64,000 nucleotides of DNA from Bacteroides thetaiotaomicron VPI-5482 (GTDB lineage Bacteria > Bacteroidota > Bacteroidia > Bacteroidales > Bacteroidaceae), in the NCBI RefSeq assembly GCF_000011065.1, contig NC_004663.1, positions 5,580,001 through 5,644,000 of the forward strand, written 5' to 3'. Below are positions 1 through 8,469 of this stretch, piece after piece; position 1 is the stretch's first letter, and each line of letters starts with the position of its first letter. A program made the position numbers and the translations under genes. The notes beneath the pieces were generated by a model. The model did not search any database. It saw only the letters and a list, made by a program, of their open reading frames with translations, and was not told the DNA's origin.

Positions 1-1
1 G

Positions 2-424
2 ATTAATGGTCGTCAGACGTTGAAGCAGATGTACACGAAGTTGTTCAAATTGCCGGGAACGGATACAATTGTCGTGAGCGAACCGGAACAGGCGGGTGAA
101 GAAGTGAAGACGGAAGATCCGTTTATCACAGCTGTTATCAAAATTGTGGAAGAAAATATTTGCGAGGCGGACTTCAGTGTGAAGAAACTGGCAGCGGAAA
201 TGAATATGAGTCAGCCCACCCTTTACCGCAAAGTGAAGCAAAGTACAGACTATACCATTATAGAACTGATCAGAGGAGTACGTATGCGCCGTGCGGGAGT
301 GCTGTTGAAAACGAAACAATATGCAGTGCAGGAAGTTGCCGAAATGGTGGGGTATAATGACATTCCGACTTTCCGCAAACATTTTGTGGATGCATTTGGT
401 ACGACTCCTTCTACGTATGAATAA
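2..424 (+). CDS. C-terminal end of hybrid two-component system regulator (AraC-type HTH), truncated by window edge
   Basis: The frame is open from base 2 with no start, so this is the tail of a longer protein. The last 80 or so residues form an AraC-type double helix-turn-helix: AAEMNMSQPTLYRKVKQ is the first HTH, and VAEMVGYNDIPTFRKHFVDAFGTTP is the second with the usual GY..xFRKxF signature. The linker before it (DPFITAVIKIVEENICEADFSVKKLA) is typical of Bacteroides hybrid two-component regulators, which carry sensor, kinase, receiver and AraC parts in one inner-membrane protein and control glycan-use loci. A stand-alone AraC regulator cannot be excluded because the upstream part is missing. 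The target locus presumably lies to the left of the window. Confidence 0.85.
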   Translation: MNGRQTLKQMYTKLFKLPGTDTIVVSEPEQAGEEVKTEDPFITAVIKIVEENICEADFSVKKLAAEMNMSQPTLYRKVKQSTDYTIIELIRGVRMRRAGVLLKTKQYAVQEVAEMVGYNDIPTFRKHFVDAFGTTPSTYE

Positions 425-433
425 AAAAATGAC

Positions 434-441
434 TACTTTTG
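434..441 (+). promoter_or_regulatory. Candidate -7 promoter element (TACTTTTG) for truA
   Basis: TACTTTTG fits the Bacteroides -7 consensus TAnnTTTG and lies 30 bases before the truA start. No TTTG stands at the expected 19-21 base distance upstream, so only half of the promoter is supported. Confidence 0.35.
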
Positions 442-471
442 CAGTCGAAAACCCTAAAATGAGGAATCGGC

Positions 472-1281
472 GTGCAAAGGTATTTTATTTATTTGGCTTA
501 TGATGGAACCAACTATCACGGTTGGCAGATACAACCCAACGGGAGTAGTGTGCAGGAATGCTTGATGAAGGCTTTGTCTACTTTTCTGCGTCGTGATGTG
601 GAAGTGATAGGTGCTGGCCGGACGGACGCGGGGGTGCATGCCTCGCTGATGGTGGCACATTTTGATCATGAAGACGTGCTCGATACGGTGACTGTCGCCG
701 ACAAGTTGAACCGTCTGTTGCCTCCAGATATTTCTGTCTATCGTGTCCGTCAGGTAAAACCGGATGCGCACGCCCGTTTTGACGCGACTGCCCGGACATA
801 TAAGTATTATGTGACTACCGCCAAATATCCTTTCAACCGCCAGTACCGCTACCGTGTCTATGGTTCATTGGATTATGAACGGATGAACGAGGCTGCACGA
901 ACCCTGTTCGAATACATTGATTTTACAAGTTTCAGCAAACTGCATACAGATGTAAAAACAAACATCTGCCACATCTCCCATGCCGAATGGACGAAGATGG
1001 AAGGCGAAGACACCACCTGGGTATTTACTATCCGTGCCGACCGCTTTCTCCGTAATATGGTGCGTGCCATCGTAGGAACATTGCTCGAGGTAGGACGCGG
1101 CAAACTGACCGTGGAAGGTTTCCGTAAAGTGATAGAACAACAGGATCGTTGCAAAGCGGGAACTTCCGCTCCGGGAAATGCGCTCTTCCTTGTCAACGTA
1201 GAATATCCGGAAGATATTTTCTCAGAGGAAACTAAAAAGTCAGTACTATCTACACTCCTTCCCGAAGGAGGGGAGTGTTAG
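472..1281 (+). CDS. truA: tRNA pseudouridine(38-40) synthase TruA
   Basis: TruA converts uridines 38-40 of the tRNA anticodon stem to pseudouridine in the cytoplasm. The protein is 269 residues, normal for the family. It opens with RYFIYLAYDGTNYHGWQIQP and carries the catalytic motif GAGRTDAGVHA with Asp52. The conserved FLRNMVRAIVGTLLEVGRG stands near residue 190. The start is a GTG at 472, supported by GAGG seven bases upstream; no ATG fits the conserved N-terminus. It follows the regulator by 47 bp and has its own -7 element. The end of the gene can fold (CTCCTTCCCGAAGGAG around 1255-1270), which may serve as a weak 3' hairpin. Confidence 0.97.
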   Translation: MQRYFIYLAYDGTNYHGWQIQPNGSSVQECLMKALSTFLRRDVEVIGAGRTDAGVHASLMVAHFDHEDVLDTVTVADKLNRLLPPDISVYRVRQVKPDAHARFDATARTYKYYVTTAKYPFNRQYRYRVYGSLDYERMNEAARTLFEYIDFTSFSKLHTDVKTNICHISHAEWTKMEGEDTTWVFTIRADRFLRNMVRAIVGTLLEVGRGKLTVEGFRKVIEQQDRCKAGTSAPGNALFLVNVEYPEDIFSEETKKSVLSTLLPEGGEC

Positions 1282-1345
1282 ATACTGCCGACTTCCTAGT
1301 CAGCTCAATATTACTTGTTACTTATTACCTATTACTTATTTCAAC

Positions 1346-2245
1346 ATGTGGTTATTATTAGCTTTTCTCTCGGCTACCTTGCTGGGATTTTATGATGTAT
1401 TCAAGAAACAGTCATTGAAAGATAATGCGGTGTTGCCTGTATTGTTTTTGAATACGCTTTTCTCCAGTCTAATTTTTCTGCCGTTCATTTTGGTATCGGC
1501 ATTCGAGCCTGATCTCTTTGGGGGAACCATCTTTAATGTTCCCGTTGCAGGATGGGAGCAGCATAAATATATTATCATCAAGTCGTTTATCGTTCTGTCA
1601 TCGTGGATATTCGGTTACTTCGGGATGAAACACTTGCCTATTACCATTGTGGGGCCTATCAATGCTACCCGTCCGGTGATGGTGCTTGTAGGAGCAATGC
1701 TGGTGTTTGGCGAGCGTCTGAATCTCTACCAATGGATCGGAGTGATGCTGGCAGTGGCTTCCTTCTTTATGTTGAGCCGTTCGGGGAAGAAAGAAGGGAT
1801 CGATTTCAAGCATAACAAATGGATTCTCTTTATTATACTGGCAGCAGTCATGGGAGCTGTCAGCGGATTGTATGACAAGTTTCTGATGAAACAGCTGAAT
1901 CCGATGCTGGTGCAATCGTGGTATAATGTCTACCAGTTCTTTATCATGGGAACCATTATCTTCCTTCTCTGGTGGCCCAAACGGAAGACGACCACTCCTT
2001 TCCGCTGGGACTGGACCATCATTCTGATTTCCGTATTCCTTTCGGCGGCAGACTTTGTCTACTTTTATGCTCTGAGCTATGATGACTCCATGATCTCCAT
2101 CGTTTCGATGGTTCGTCGGGGAAGCGTGATCGTATCTTTCATTTTCGGAGCGCTCTTCTTCCGTGAAAAGAATTTAAAAAGCAAAGCGATTGACCTTATC
2201 CTCGTGTTAATCGGAATGATATTCTTATATTTGGGGTCTAAATAA
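1346..2245 (+). CDS. EamA/DMT family membrane transporter
   Basis: The 299-residue protein is almost wholly hydrophobic, with about ten predicted membrane segments in two EamA repeats. The first repeat runs to about residue 145, with ITIVGPINATRPVMVLVGAMLVFGERL as the family hallmark. The second ends with SIVSMVRRGSVIVSFIFGALFFREK. EamA proteins export or import small metabolites across the inner membrane; the substrate cannot be told from sequence. It lies 64 bp after truA and 10 bp before the next gene, so the three may be cotranscribed. A KRSGKKEG-like polar linker separates the two halves. Confidence 0.9.
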   Translation: MWLLLAFLSATLLGFYDVFKKQSLKDNAVLPVLFLNTLFSSLIFLPFILVSAFEPDLFGGTIFNVPVAGWEQHKYIIIKSFIVLSSWIFGYFGMKHLPITIVGPINATRPVMVLVGAMLVFGERLNLYQWIGVMLAVASFFMLSRSGKKEGIDFKHNKWILFIILAAVMGAVSGLYDKFLMKQLNPMLVQSWYNVYQFFIMGTIIFLLWWPKRKTTTPFRWDWTIILISVFLSAADFVYFYALSYDDSMISIVSMVRRGSVIVSFIFGALFFREKNLKSKAIDLILVLIGMIFLYLGSK

Positions 2246-2255
2246 AAAGTACAAT

Positions 2256-2906
2256 ATGAAATCAAATAAAATCACTCATACCATCGCATTTTTCATCATC
2301 GGCTTGTTTACTTTTGTCTCTTCACAGGCGCAGGAAGCAAAGACTCTTTTTATCAACGTTCCGGATTCACTTTGTCCCTTGCTTACGAAGGTGAACCGTG
2401 AAGACTGCATCGACTTTCTGAGCAGTAAAATGAAAGCACAGGTGGAAAACCGCTTCGGGCAGAAGTCGGAAATGACCGACCTGAGTAAGGACTATATCCG
2501 GATGCAGATGACTCCGGAAACCACTTGGCAGATGAAAGTATTGGCTTTGAATGATACCACGAATGTGATTTGTACGGTAGCTACGGCATGTGCTCCGGCT
2601 TGTGACAGCAGCATCCGCTTCTATACTACAGACTGGAAACCTCTGACTGCCGATTCATTCATCACCCTGCCGGTCATGAACGATTTTCTGCTTACTCCGG
2701 ACTCCACTGCGATATACGAATTTGACGAGGCCTCCCGTTCTGCAGACATCTTATTGATGAAAGTGGATATGAACAAGGAAAATACAGAACTGGCTGTCAC
2801 TCTGTCCACTCCCGACTATATGTCAAAAGAAACGGCAGAAAAACTTAAACCGTTTCTCCGCCGTCCTATTGTTTATCAGTGGAAGAATGGAGCGTTTACC
2901 AAATAA
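2256..2906 (+). CDS. DUF3256 family secreted protein
   Basis: The 216-residue protein has a signal peptide ending near SSQAQEA (about residue 26), so it is exported. The body starts with TLFINVPDSLCPLLTKVNREDCIDF, which I recognise as the DUF3256 family of Bacteroidales. The function is unknown. Four cysteines (in SLCPLL, REDCIDF, TACAPACDS) may form disulfides. It starts 10 bp after the EamA gene, so translation is probably coupled to it. The following 45 bp hold short CCATT repeats and no clear terminator before the convergent kinase gene. Confidence 0.85.
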   Translation: MKSNKITHTIAFFIIGLFTFVSSQAQEAKTLFINVPDSLCPLLTKVNREDCIDFLSSKMKAQVENRFGQKSEMTDLSKDYIRMQMTPETTWQMKVLALNDTTNVICTVATACAPACDSSIRFYTTDWKPLTADSFITLPVMNDFLLTPDSTAIYEFDEASRSADILLMKVDMNKENTELAVTLSTPDYMSKETAEKLKPFLRRPIVYQWKNGAFTK

Positions 2907-2951
2907 ACAGCTCCGCCCCATTTCCACTAATTATCCATTTTCCATTCTCCA

Positions 2952-4043
2952 TTATCCATTAACCAAGCACTCATTGATGAATGCCACCATCTCCGGTGTA
3001 TGTTCTTCTACGCTTTGAAGTAGTTTGAACTGTGCCTTGGTGCGCACCAGATTATGTTCGGGATATTTGATTTTGTAGTAAGTATCTCCGTTGATATAAT
3101 CGGCAAGGAACCGTACGCACTGCATATAGGGGAATAAAGCGGCAGCATAAGGCAGATTCTCTATTTCAATGGGAGTGAGGAACGATTTGGCACCTTTCAG
3201 ATATCCTTTGGTGAATGCCTTGAATATCTCCATGTTGAAGTTCACACGATTCAGGTCTTTGTCATCTTCATCTCCGGTGTTGGCACCTGTACGGAGGAAA
3301 TCACCGTAGTCGGAGAAGATGAAACTCGGCATTACCGTATCCAGGTCGATGACGCAAAGCACTTTCCCGTCTTCATCAAACATCATGTTGTTTACTTTCG
3401 TATCGCAATGGCATACTCGTTTCGGAAGCTTTCCTTCGCGGAACAGGCGTTCTGCCTTGCACATTTCGTCCGCACGTTTTTCTATCTCGTCCAGATAATA
3501 CTGTACTTCGGCTACTCGTCCGGCAGCATTGGCAGCGACTGCATCACGTAGCTGTTTGAGACGGAATTCCATGTTATGGAAGTCGGGGATGGTTTCTCCC
3601 AGTGTTTCCGGAATGTCGGCAAGCATAGCCTGAAAGTTTCCGAAAGCCTCTCCTGCATAATTGGAATATTCCGGATTGACAGTCTCGTACGTTTTGGCAC
3701 GCGGAATGAATACCATGACACGCCAGTAGCTTTCTCCATCAAACCAATAAGTTTTTCCTTCTTCAGTGGCGAGGAAAGAGAGAACTTTGCGGTCGATGTC
3801 GGCTTCTCCGGCTTCGGTCAGTTTCTTGCGAATATGTCCGGTGACTGCGGCAATATTGGATTGAAGCATTTCTACATTCTGGAAGATGGCATGGTTGATG
3901 CGTTGCAGAACGTAGTCGGGGGCGTCTGCTTCCTGTGTGTTAACTTTGTATGTGTCGTTGATAAGTCCTGCTCCCAAAGGCTTAATCTCTGTGATAGTAC
4001 CTTGGGTGTTGAACTTGGCTACAATACTTGATAAATCTTTCAT
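2952..4043 (-). CDS. APH-family sugar kinase, probably N-acetylhexosamine 1-kinase (NahK-like)
   Basis: This 363-residue cytoplasmic protein has the aminoglycoside-phosphotransferase fold. The N-lobe includes GLINDTYKV. The catalytic loop HCDTKVNN has H212 and D214, and the metal-binding motif IDLDTVM follows. Such proteins in Bacteroides are often named mucin desulfatase by old transfer, but the family chemistry is sugar phosphorylation. The closest known role is NahK, which phosphorylates GlcNAc or GalNAc at C1. It is the last gene of the PUL 1 run, 29 bp after the GH2 gene, which fits a job of trapping HexNAc freed by GH109. Substrate is inferred from context. Confidence 0.8.
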   Translation of the reverse strand: MKDLSSIVAKFNTQGTITEIKPLGAGLINDTYKVNTQEADAPDYVLQRINHAIFQNVEMLQSNIAAVTGHIRKKLTEAGEADIDRKVLSFLATEEGKTYWFDGESYWRVMVFIPRAKTYETVNPEYSNYAGEAFGNFQAMLADIPETLGETIPDFHNMEFRLKQLRDAVAANAAGRVAEVQYYLDEIEKRADEMCKAERLFREGKLPKRVCHCDTKVNNMMFDEDGKVLCVIDLDTVMPSFIFSDYGDFLRTGANTGDEDDKDLNRVNFNMEIFKAFTKGYLKGAKSFLTPIEIENLPYAAALFPYMQCVRFLADYINGDTYYKIKYPEHNLVRTKAQFKLLQSVEEHTPEMVAFINECLVNG

Positions 4044-4072
4044 GGGTCTTTTCTTTAAAATTTATACTAAGG

Positions 4073-7000
4073 TTATCGATAATCATATTTGGCGGCTTCG
4101 GTAGCCTGACTGCCGGAACGGACTGGTACCAGAGTGAACCCCCAGTTGTATTCGCGGTTGGCGGGAATCTGGTGGAAAGGTTCGGGACGTGCCCCCCAAC
4201 TATCATAACCGCCTACTCCCTGTTGCTTCATGTCGACACAAACTTCGACGAAGTCTCTTGGAGTGACGTCGTTGACGTGATGCATCCGGCGCAATACATT
4301 GCGGGCGGCCTTCTCGTCGTGGTTGGCAGCTTCTTCCGGGCTGAAGTTATTCCATTGGTAGGGGTGGGGTAGCGCTTCTTCCGAGTCGAAGTCCTCGACG
4401 GAATTGCGCAGTGCGTTGAAACCGATCAGGCTGTCGGCAACGATGACAAGGCCGTTTCCTTTATCGGGAGACAGGTTAAGCCAGCGCGTATCCGTGTGGT
4501 GTCCGTTCTCCTGAGGACGTACATAGTTGAAGTACATCTTATCGGCGGTTGTCTGATAGATGCCTACCATGGTTCCGTGATTGCGGTCGATGTAGTTTTC
4601 TTCCGGACCACGTCCGAAATACTGTACATTATTCATCTGTGCCGGTAAGCGGAAACGTACACCGATGCGGGGAACTTCCAGCTTGGAAGCGGCTTTGCGG
4701 GCTGCATCACTTCCGGGAGTGAAGGTAGCCATGCGGGTAGCTTCGGAGACTTCTGTTTCGGCAGCCTGCATATCGGTAGAAGTAAATTTTGCATTTACAT
4801 GAACGATTCCGCTTGGGTATATCTTATAGGTGACAACATACAGATTGCCGGCTGCCAGCAGATAAGTTGCCTGCAACAGGACGGCTTTGTCTTCTGTGCT
4901 TACCTTCGTGTCTGTCACGTGGAAGTCTTTGCTGGACTGTTTCCATACGTGGAGGCGTTTGGGAGCACCGTTTCCGTAATCATTGTCATTAGGCGCACGC
5001 CAGAAGTTGGGCTGGATGCCGAATCCGTCTTTGAAGTATTCGGTTCCATCCACTTTGTATGAGGTAACCAGACCGCTCTTCTTGTTGAATACAAAATTTA
5101 CTTTTGAAGAAGAAACAGTCAGTTCGTCTCCTTGGGTTTGAGTTTGTAATGCGGGGCCGTTGGCTTTGTACGTATTCCTTTCGGCTTCAACGGGCAGACG
5201 GAACTGGTCATATGCAATTTCGTATCCGGCGGGAATCAGCGGTTCCGGTTCTACGGCTATCACACTGAAGTTAACGAAATATTCCGTTCCCGGACGGGCT
5301 TTCAGACCATTTACCGGTACGGTGAATTCTTTCGAAGCTTGCGGAGCGATGTCCAGTGATACCTTTCCGCTTTTGACGGTTTTTCCGTTGGCCAGTACGC
5401 TGTAATGTATCTGATACTTTTTCAGATTGGTGAAGTAGAAACGGTTCGTGATGTTGAACTTGCCCGATGCTGCGTCAATCGCATCGAAGCCGACATTCTG
5501 ATGCACGTATTTCACTTCTGCCATTGCCGGATGCAGACCACGGTCGGGGTTAACAAGACCGTTGCAGAGGAAATTACCGTCGCTGGGTGCATTTACTCCG
5601 AAGTCACCTCCATAAGCCCAGTATTCTCTTCCGTTCTTGTCTTTCTGGAGCAGACCCTGATCTACCCAGTCCCAGATATATCCTCCCTGAAGGTTCGGAT
5701 ATTTATAGATAGCCTGCCATTGTCCCCAGAGATTTCCGGTAGAGTTGCCCATTGCGTGTGCATATTCTGACGGGACAATAGGACGGTCGCTGCCGTTCTT
5801 GCCGATATCTTCCAGCCAGCCGGCACCCGGATACTGAGGTACGTACATATCGGTGTTCCATTCCCATTGTGCACGTTCATAGTTGACGGGACGTTGCATG
5901 ATGTTCTTGTCGGCTTCTTTCAACCAAAGATAAGTCTGGTAGAAGTTGTATCCGTTTCCGGCTTCATTTCCTAACGACCAGAAAGTGACGCTGGGGTAGT
6001 TCTTGTTGCGTTCGAACATATTGATTGTGCGATCCATGTGTGGTTTCAGCCATTCGGGATTGTTGCCTAATGAGCCGCCTTTACGTAGATCGTAGTACAT
6101 ACCGTGGCTTTCGATATTGGCTTCATCGTACACGTAAAGTCCGTATTCGTCGCAAAGTTCATAGAAACGGCGGTCCTGCGGATAATGGCAGAGACGTACA
6201 CTGTTCAGATTATGCTGTTTCATTAGTTCGAAGTCCCGACGCATCAGTTCTTCGGTGACGTAATGTCCGGTTTCCGGATTATGTTCGTGGATATTGACTC
6301 CTTTCAATTTCAGCGGTTGTCCGTTGATAAACAGGCATACATAAGGTTTTCCGTTGGCGGCTTTCTGATCGATAGGTTTGATCTCGATGCGACGGAATCC
6401 TACGTTGAAAGGGATAATCTCATTGACTTTACCCTCTTCTTTGACAGTCATTACCAGCTTGTAAAGGTTCGGGTGTTCCGATGTCCATGTGTGTACATCG
6501 GTCAGATTCTTGTCAAAAGAAAGGGTTCGTGTCTCGTTGACAGGGACATAAGTTGTCTTCTCTTCGGTGGCAACTACTTTTCCCTGAGCGTCGAGCAGTT
6601 CATATGCCAGTGTCAGATTGGTTGCAGCCGGACGATGATTGCGCAGGTCGACGTTCAAAGCGAATACTCCGTTCTTGTAACTGTCATCCAGTGTCGATGT
6701 GATGCGGAAATCTTTCAGGGCGGCTTTGGGCTGTGAATACAGATAAACATCCCGTTCGATACCGCTGATACGCCAGAAGTCCTGACATTCCAGATAAGAA
6801 CCTGTGCTCCAACGGAAGATTTTCAGTGTAAGTACATTCTTACCCGGTTTCACGTATTTGTTGATCAGGAATTCTGCGGGGTTCTTGGAATCTTCGCTGT
6901 ATCCTACTTCTTGTCCGTTGATGTATACATATACACCTGATTTCGCTCCGGCGAGGTGGAGGTAGATATCCCGTTCTTTCCAATCGGCGGGAATATCGAT

Positions 7001-7456
7001 GTCCCGACGGTAGACTCCCACGGGATTGGCTTCCGGAAGGCTGGGAGGCTGCGGATTACGGGGCTTGAACTCATAACCGTGGTTGGTGTAGATAGCCACT
7101 CCATACCCTTGTACTTCCCAGTTGCCCGGGACTTTGATATCATTCCAGGAGTCCGTGCTCACGGAAGGGTCGGTGATATTGGCGGGAAGGTCTTTGTAGC
7201 TGTCTGCGAAGAAGAACTTCCATGTACCGTTCAGCAACTGATAATAGTTGCTTTTTTCAAACTTCCCGGTAAGTGCATCAGTCCGGTTATCGTACGTCAT
7301 GAAGGAAGTACGCGGATATTCTTTATTGACCGATACAACTTGCACATCCTGCCAGTAAGGTTTGTCGGATGTCTTTTCGGCCATAGCGCCTGTTGTTAAC
7401 AGAGAGAATATTCCTGCCAGTAATAGGTGATATGATCTGTATTTCATGTTTTTCAA
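4073..7456 (-). CDS. GH2 beta-galactosidase (LacZ-like), exported
   Basis: The 1127-residue protein has a signal peptide (cleavage near TGAMAEK, about residue 26), so it probably acts in the periplasm. Domain order is that of LacZ: sugar-binding jelly roll (about 40-230), Ig-like domain, TIM barrel, second Ig-like domain, and C-terminal Bgal_small_N domain (WRAPNDNDYGNG near residue 825). The acid/base Glu498 sits in SLGNEAGNG and the nucleophile Glu564 in PSEYAHAMGNS. GH2 enzymes of this type remove terminal beta-linked galactose; within a mucin locus the likely target is galactose of O-glycan cores and LacNAc. It lies between the YitT gene and the kinase with short gaps, all on the minus strand. 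Confidence 0.93.
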   Translation of the reverse strand: MKNMKYRSYHLLLAGIFSLLTTGAMAEKTSDKPYWQDVQVVSVNKEYPRTSFMTYDNRTDALTGKFEKSNYYQLLNGTWKFFFADSYKDLPANITDPSVSTDSWNDIKVPGNWEVQGYGVAIYTNHGYEFKPRNPQPPSLPEANPVGVYRRDIDIPADWKERDIYLHLAGAKSGVYVYINGQEVGYSEDSKNPAEFLINKYVKPGKNVLTLKIFRWSTGSYLECQDFWRISGIERDVYLYSQPKAALKDFRITSTLDDSYKNGVFALNVDLRNHRPAATNLTLAYELLDAQGKVVATEEKTTYVPVNETRTLSFDKNLTDVHTWTSEHPNLYKLVMTVKEEGKVNEIIPFNVGFRRIEIKPIDQKAANGKPYVCLFINGQPLKLKGVNIHEHNPETGHYVTEELMRRDFELMKQHNLNSVRLCHYPQDRRFYELCDEYGLYVYDEANIESHGMYYDLRKGGSLGNNPEWLKPHMDRTINMFERNKNYPSVTFWSLGNEAGNGYNFYQTYLWLKEADKNIMQRPVNYERAQWEWNTDMYVPQYPGAGWLEDIGKNGSDRPIVPSEYAHAMGNSTGNLWGQWQAIYKYPNLQGGYIWDWVDQGLLQKDKNGREYWAYGGDFGVNAPSDGNFLCNGLVNPDRGLHPAMAEVKYVHQNVGFDAIDAASGKFNITNRFYFTNLKKYQIHYSVLANGKTVKSGKVSLDIAPQASKEFTVPVNGLKARPGTEYFVNFSVIAVEPEPLIPAGYEIAYDQFRLPVEAERNTYKANGPALQTQTQGDELTVSSSKVNFVFNKKSGLVTSYKVDGTEYFKDGFGIQPNFWRAPNDNDYGNGAPKRLHVWKQSSKDFHVTDTKVSTEDKAVLLQATYLLAAGNLYVVTYKIYPSGIVHVNAKFTSTDMQAAETEVSEATRMATFTPGSDAARKAASKLEVPRIGVRFRLPAQMNNVQYFGRGPEENYIDRNHGTMVGIYQTTADKMYFNYVRPQENGHHTDTRWLNLSPDKGNGLVIVADSLIGFNALRNSVEDFDSEEALPHPYQWNNFSPEEAANHDEKAARNVLRRMHHVNDVTPRDFVEVCVDMKQQGVGGYDSWGARPEPFHQIPANREYNWGFTLVPVRSGSQATEAAKYDYR

Positions 7457-7470
7457 TCTTGTTTCTTTTT

Positions 7471-8361
7471 TTATTTAACTTTGATATGGTCGAAGCCTTC
7501 CCCATAAACTCCGATAACGGCACTTTGCGATACAAATGCGTTGGGGTCGATATCTTTAATCAGTCGGAAGATGATGGTAGACTCCCGCTTTTTGGCAAGC
7601 ACAAACATCATTTTCACTTCTCTGCCTGTGTAGAAGCCGGTTGCATTGATGATCGTCACTCCACGGTGAGGGTATTCGTTGATGTGTCGTCCTATCTCCT
7701 CATATTTATTGGATATGATAAAAAACTGGACAGACTGACGTGCGCTGTTCACTACCTGATCGAGGACGAAACTGCAAATGTAAAGTGTTGCAAATCCGTA
7801 TACCACCTTCTCCCAGTCCTTCAGAACGAAATAACTGGAGGTAATGATGATCATATCGCAGATCAGTATGACTCTTCCCAAGGTTATGTCCCGGTATTTG
7901 TTGATGATGGCGGCAATGACGTCCGTACCGCCGGTGCTTCCGTTGGCGCAGAACGCAACTCCGATACCGCCGCCACAGAACGATGCTCCGATGACGCATG
8001 CCATGAAAGGTTGGTCGCGAAGAAGGGAAACGCCTGATGCCAGTTGCTGGATAACGGACAGGAAGAAAGTCAGGGTGAATACTCCAAAAATAGTTTTAAT
8101 ACAGAACTTTAATCCCAATAACTTAAGCGCAAGCAACAATAAGAAAAAGTTAATGCTGAAATATGTATACTGTACCGGGAATCCCGTTGCCCAATATACA
8201 ATAGATGCAATACCCGGCACTCCGCCCGTCGTAATGTCGTTGGGGAGTAGGAAAACGGTCCATCCGATGCCATAAAGTATCATACCTACGGCGATCATCA
8301 CATAATCTTTGGCTTCCCGAAGGATAGTCTGTCTAGAGGGTTTTAAAATATCTGCTTTCAT
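7471..8361 (-). CDS. YitT family membrane protein (DUF161/DUF2179)
   Basis: About 296 residues. Five or six membrane helices (for example IGWTVFLLPNDITTGGVPGIASIVYW and GIGVAFCANGSTGGTDVIA) are followed by a soluble DUF2179 domain (about 215-296, with HRGVTIINATGFYTGREVKMMF). The family is widespread and its transport function is unproven. I chose the ATG at 8361 because the upstream ATG at 8397 directly abuts a strong hairpin and would add only hydrophobic filler; the longer form of 308 residues is possible. It is 15 bp from the GH2 gene and therefore part of the PUL 1 transcript, though its link to glycan use is unclear. Confidence 0.85.
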   Translation of the reverse strand: MKADILKPSRQTILREAKDYVMIAVGMILYGIGWTVFLLPNDITTGGVPGIASIVYWATGFPVQYTYFSINFFLLLLALKLLGLKFCIKTIFGVFTLTFFLSVIQQLASGVSLLRDQPFMACVIGASFCGGGIGVAFCANGSTGGTDVIAAIINKYRDITLGRVILICDMIIITSSYFVLKDWEKVVYGFATLYICSFVLDQVVNSARQSVQFFIISNKYEEIGRHINEYPHRGVTIINATGFYTGREVKMMFVLAKKRESTIIFRLIKDIDPNAFVSQSAVIGVYGEGFDHIKVK

Positions 8362-8398
8362 ATAGGTGATTATAATAATCAGTAAAGTGCCGAACATG

Positions 8399-8445
8399 AA
8401 CTTACGGATAACCTGACTTTTTCCCAGTCTGGCTATCCGTAAGTT
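8399..8445. terminator. Strong intergenic hairpin between GH109 and YitT genes
   Basis: Arms of 20 bases (8399-8418 and 8426-8445) pair at 18 of 20 positions around a 7-base loop. The stem begins AACTTACGGATAACC. On the minus strand it follows the GH109 gene but has no U-run after it, so it may act as a partial terminator or an RNA-stability element within the operon rather than a full stop. Confidence 0.6.
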
Positions 8446-8469
8446 TATATATTAATAAGGTATAATGGC

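Noticed and set aside
1282..1345. Repeated TTACTTATTACC-like units after truA, and CCATT units at 2920-2960
   Set aside because: Short, low-complexity and AT-rich; no spacing or structure that suggests CRISPR or a defined repeat element. No CRISPR array is seen anywhere in the window.
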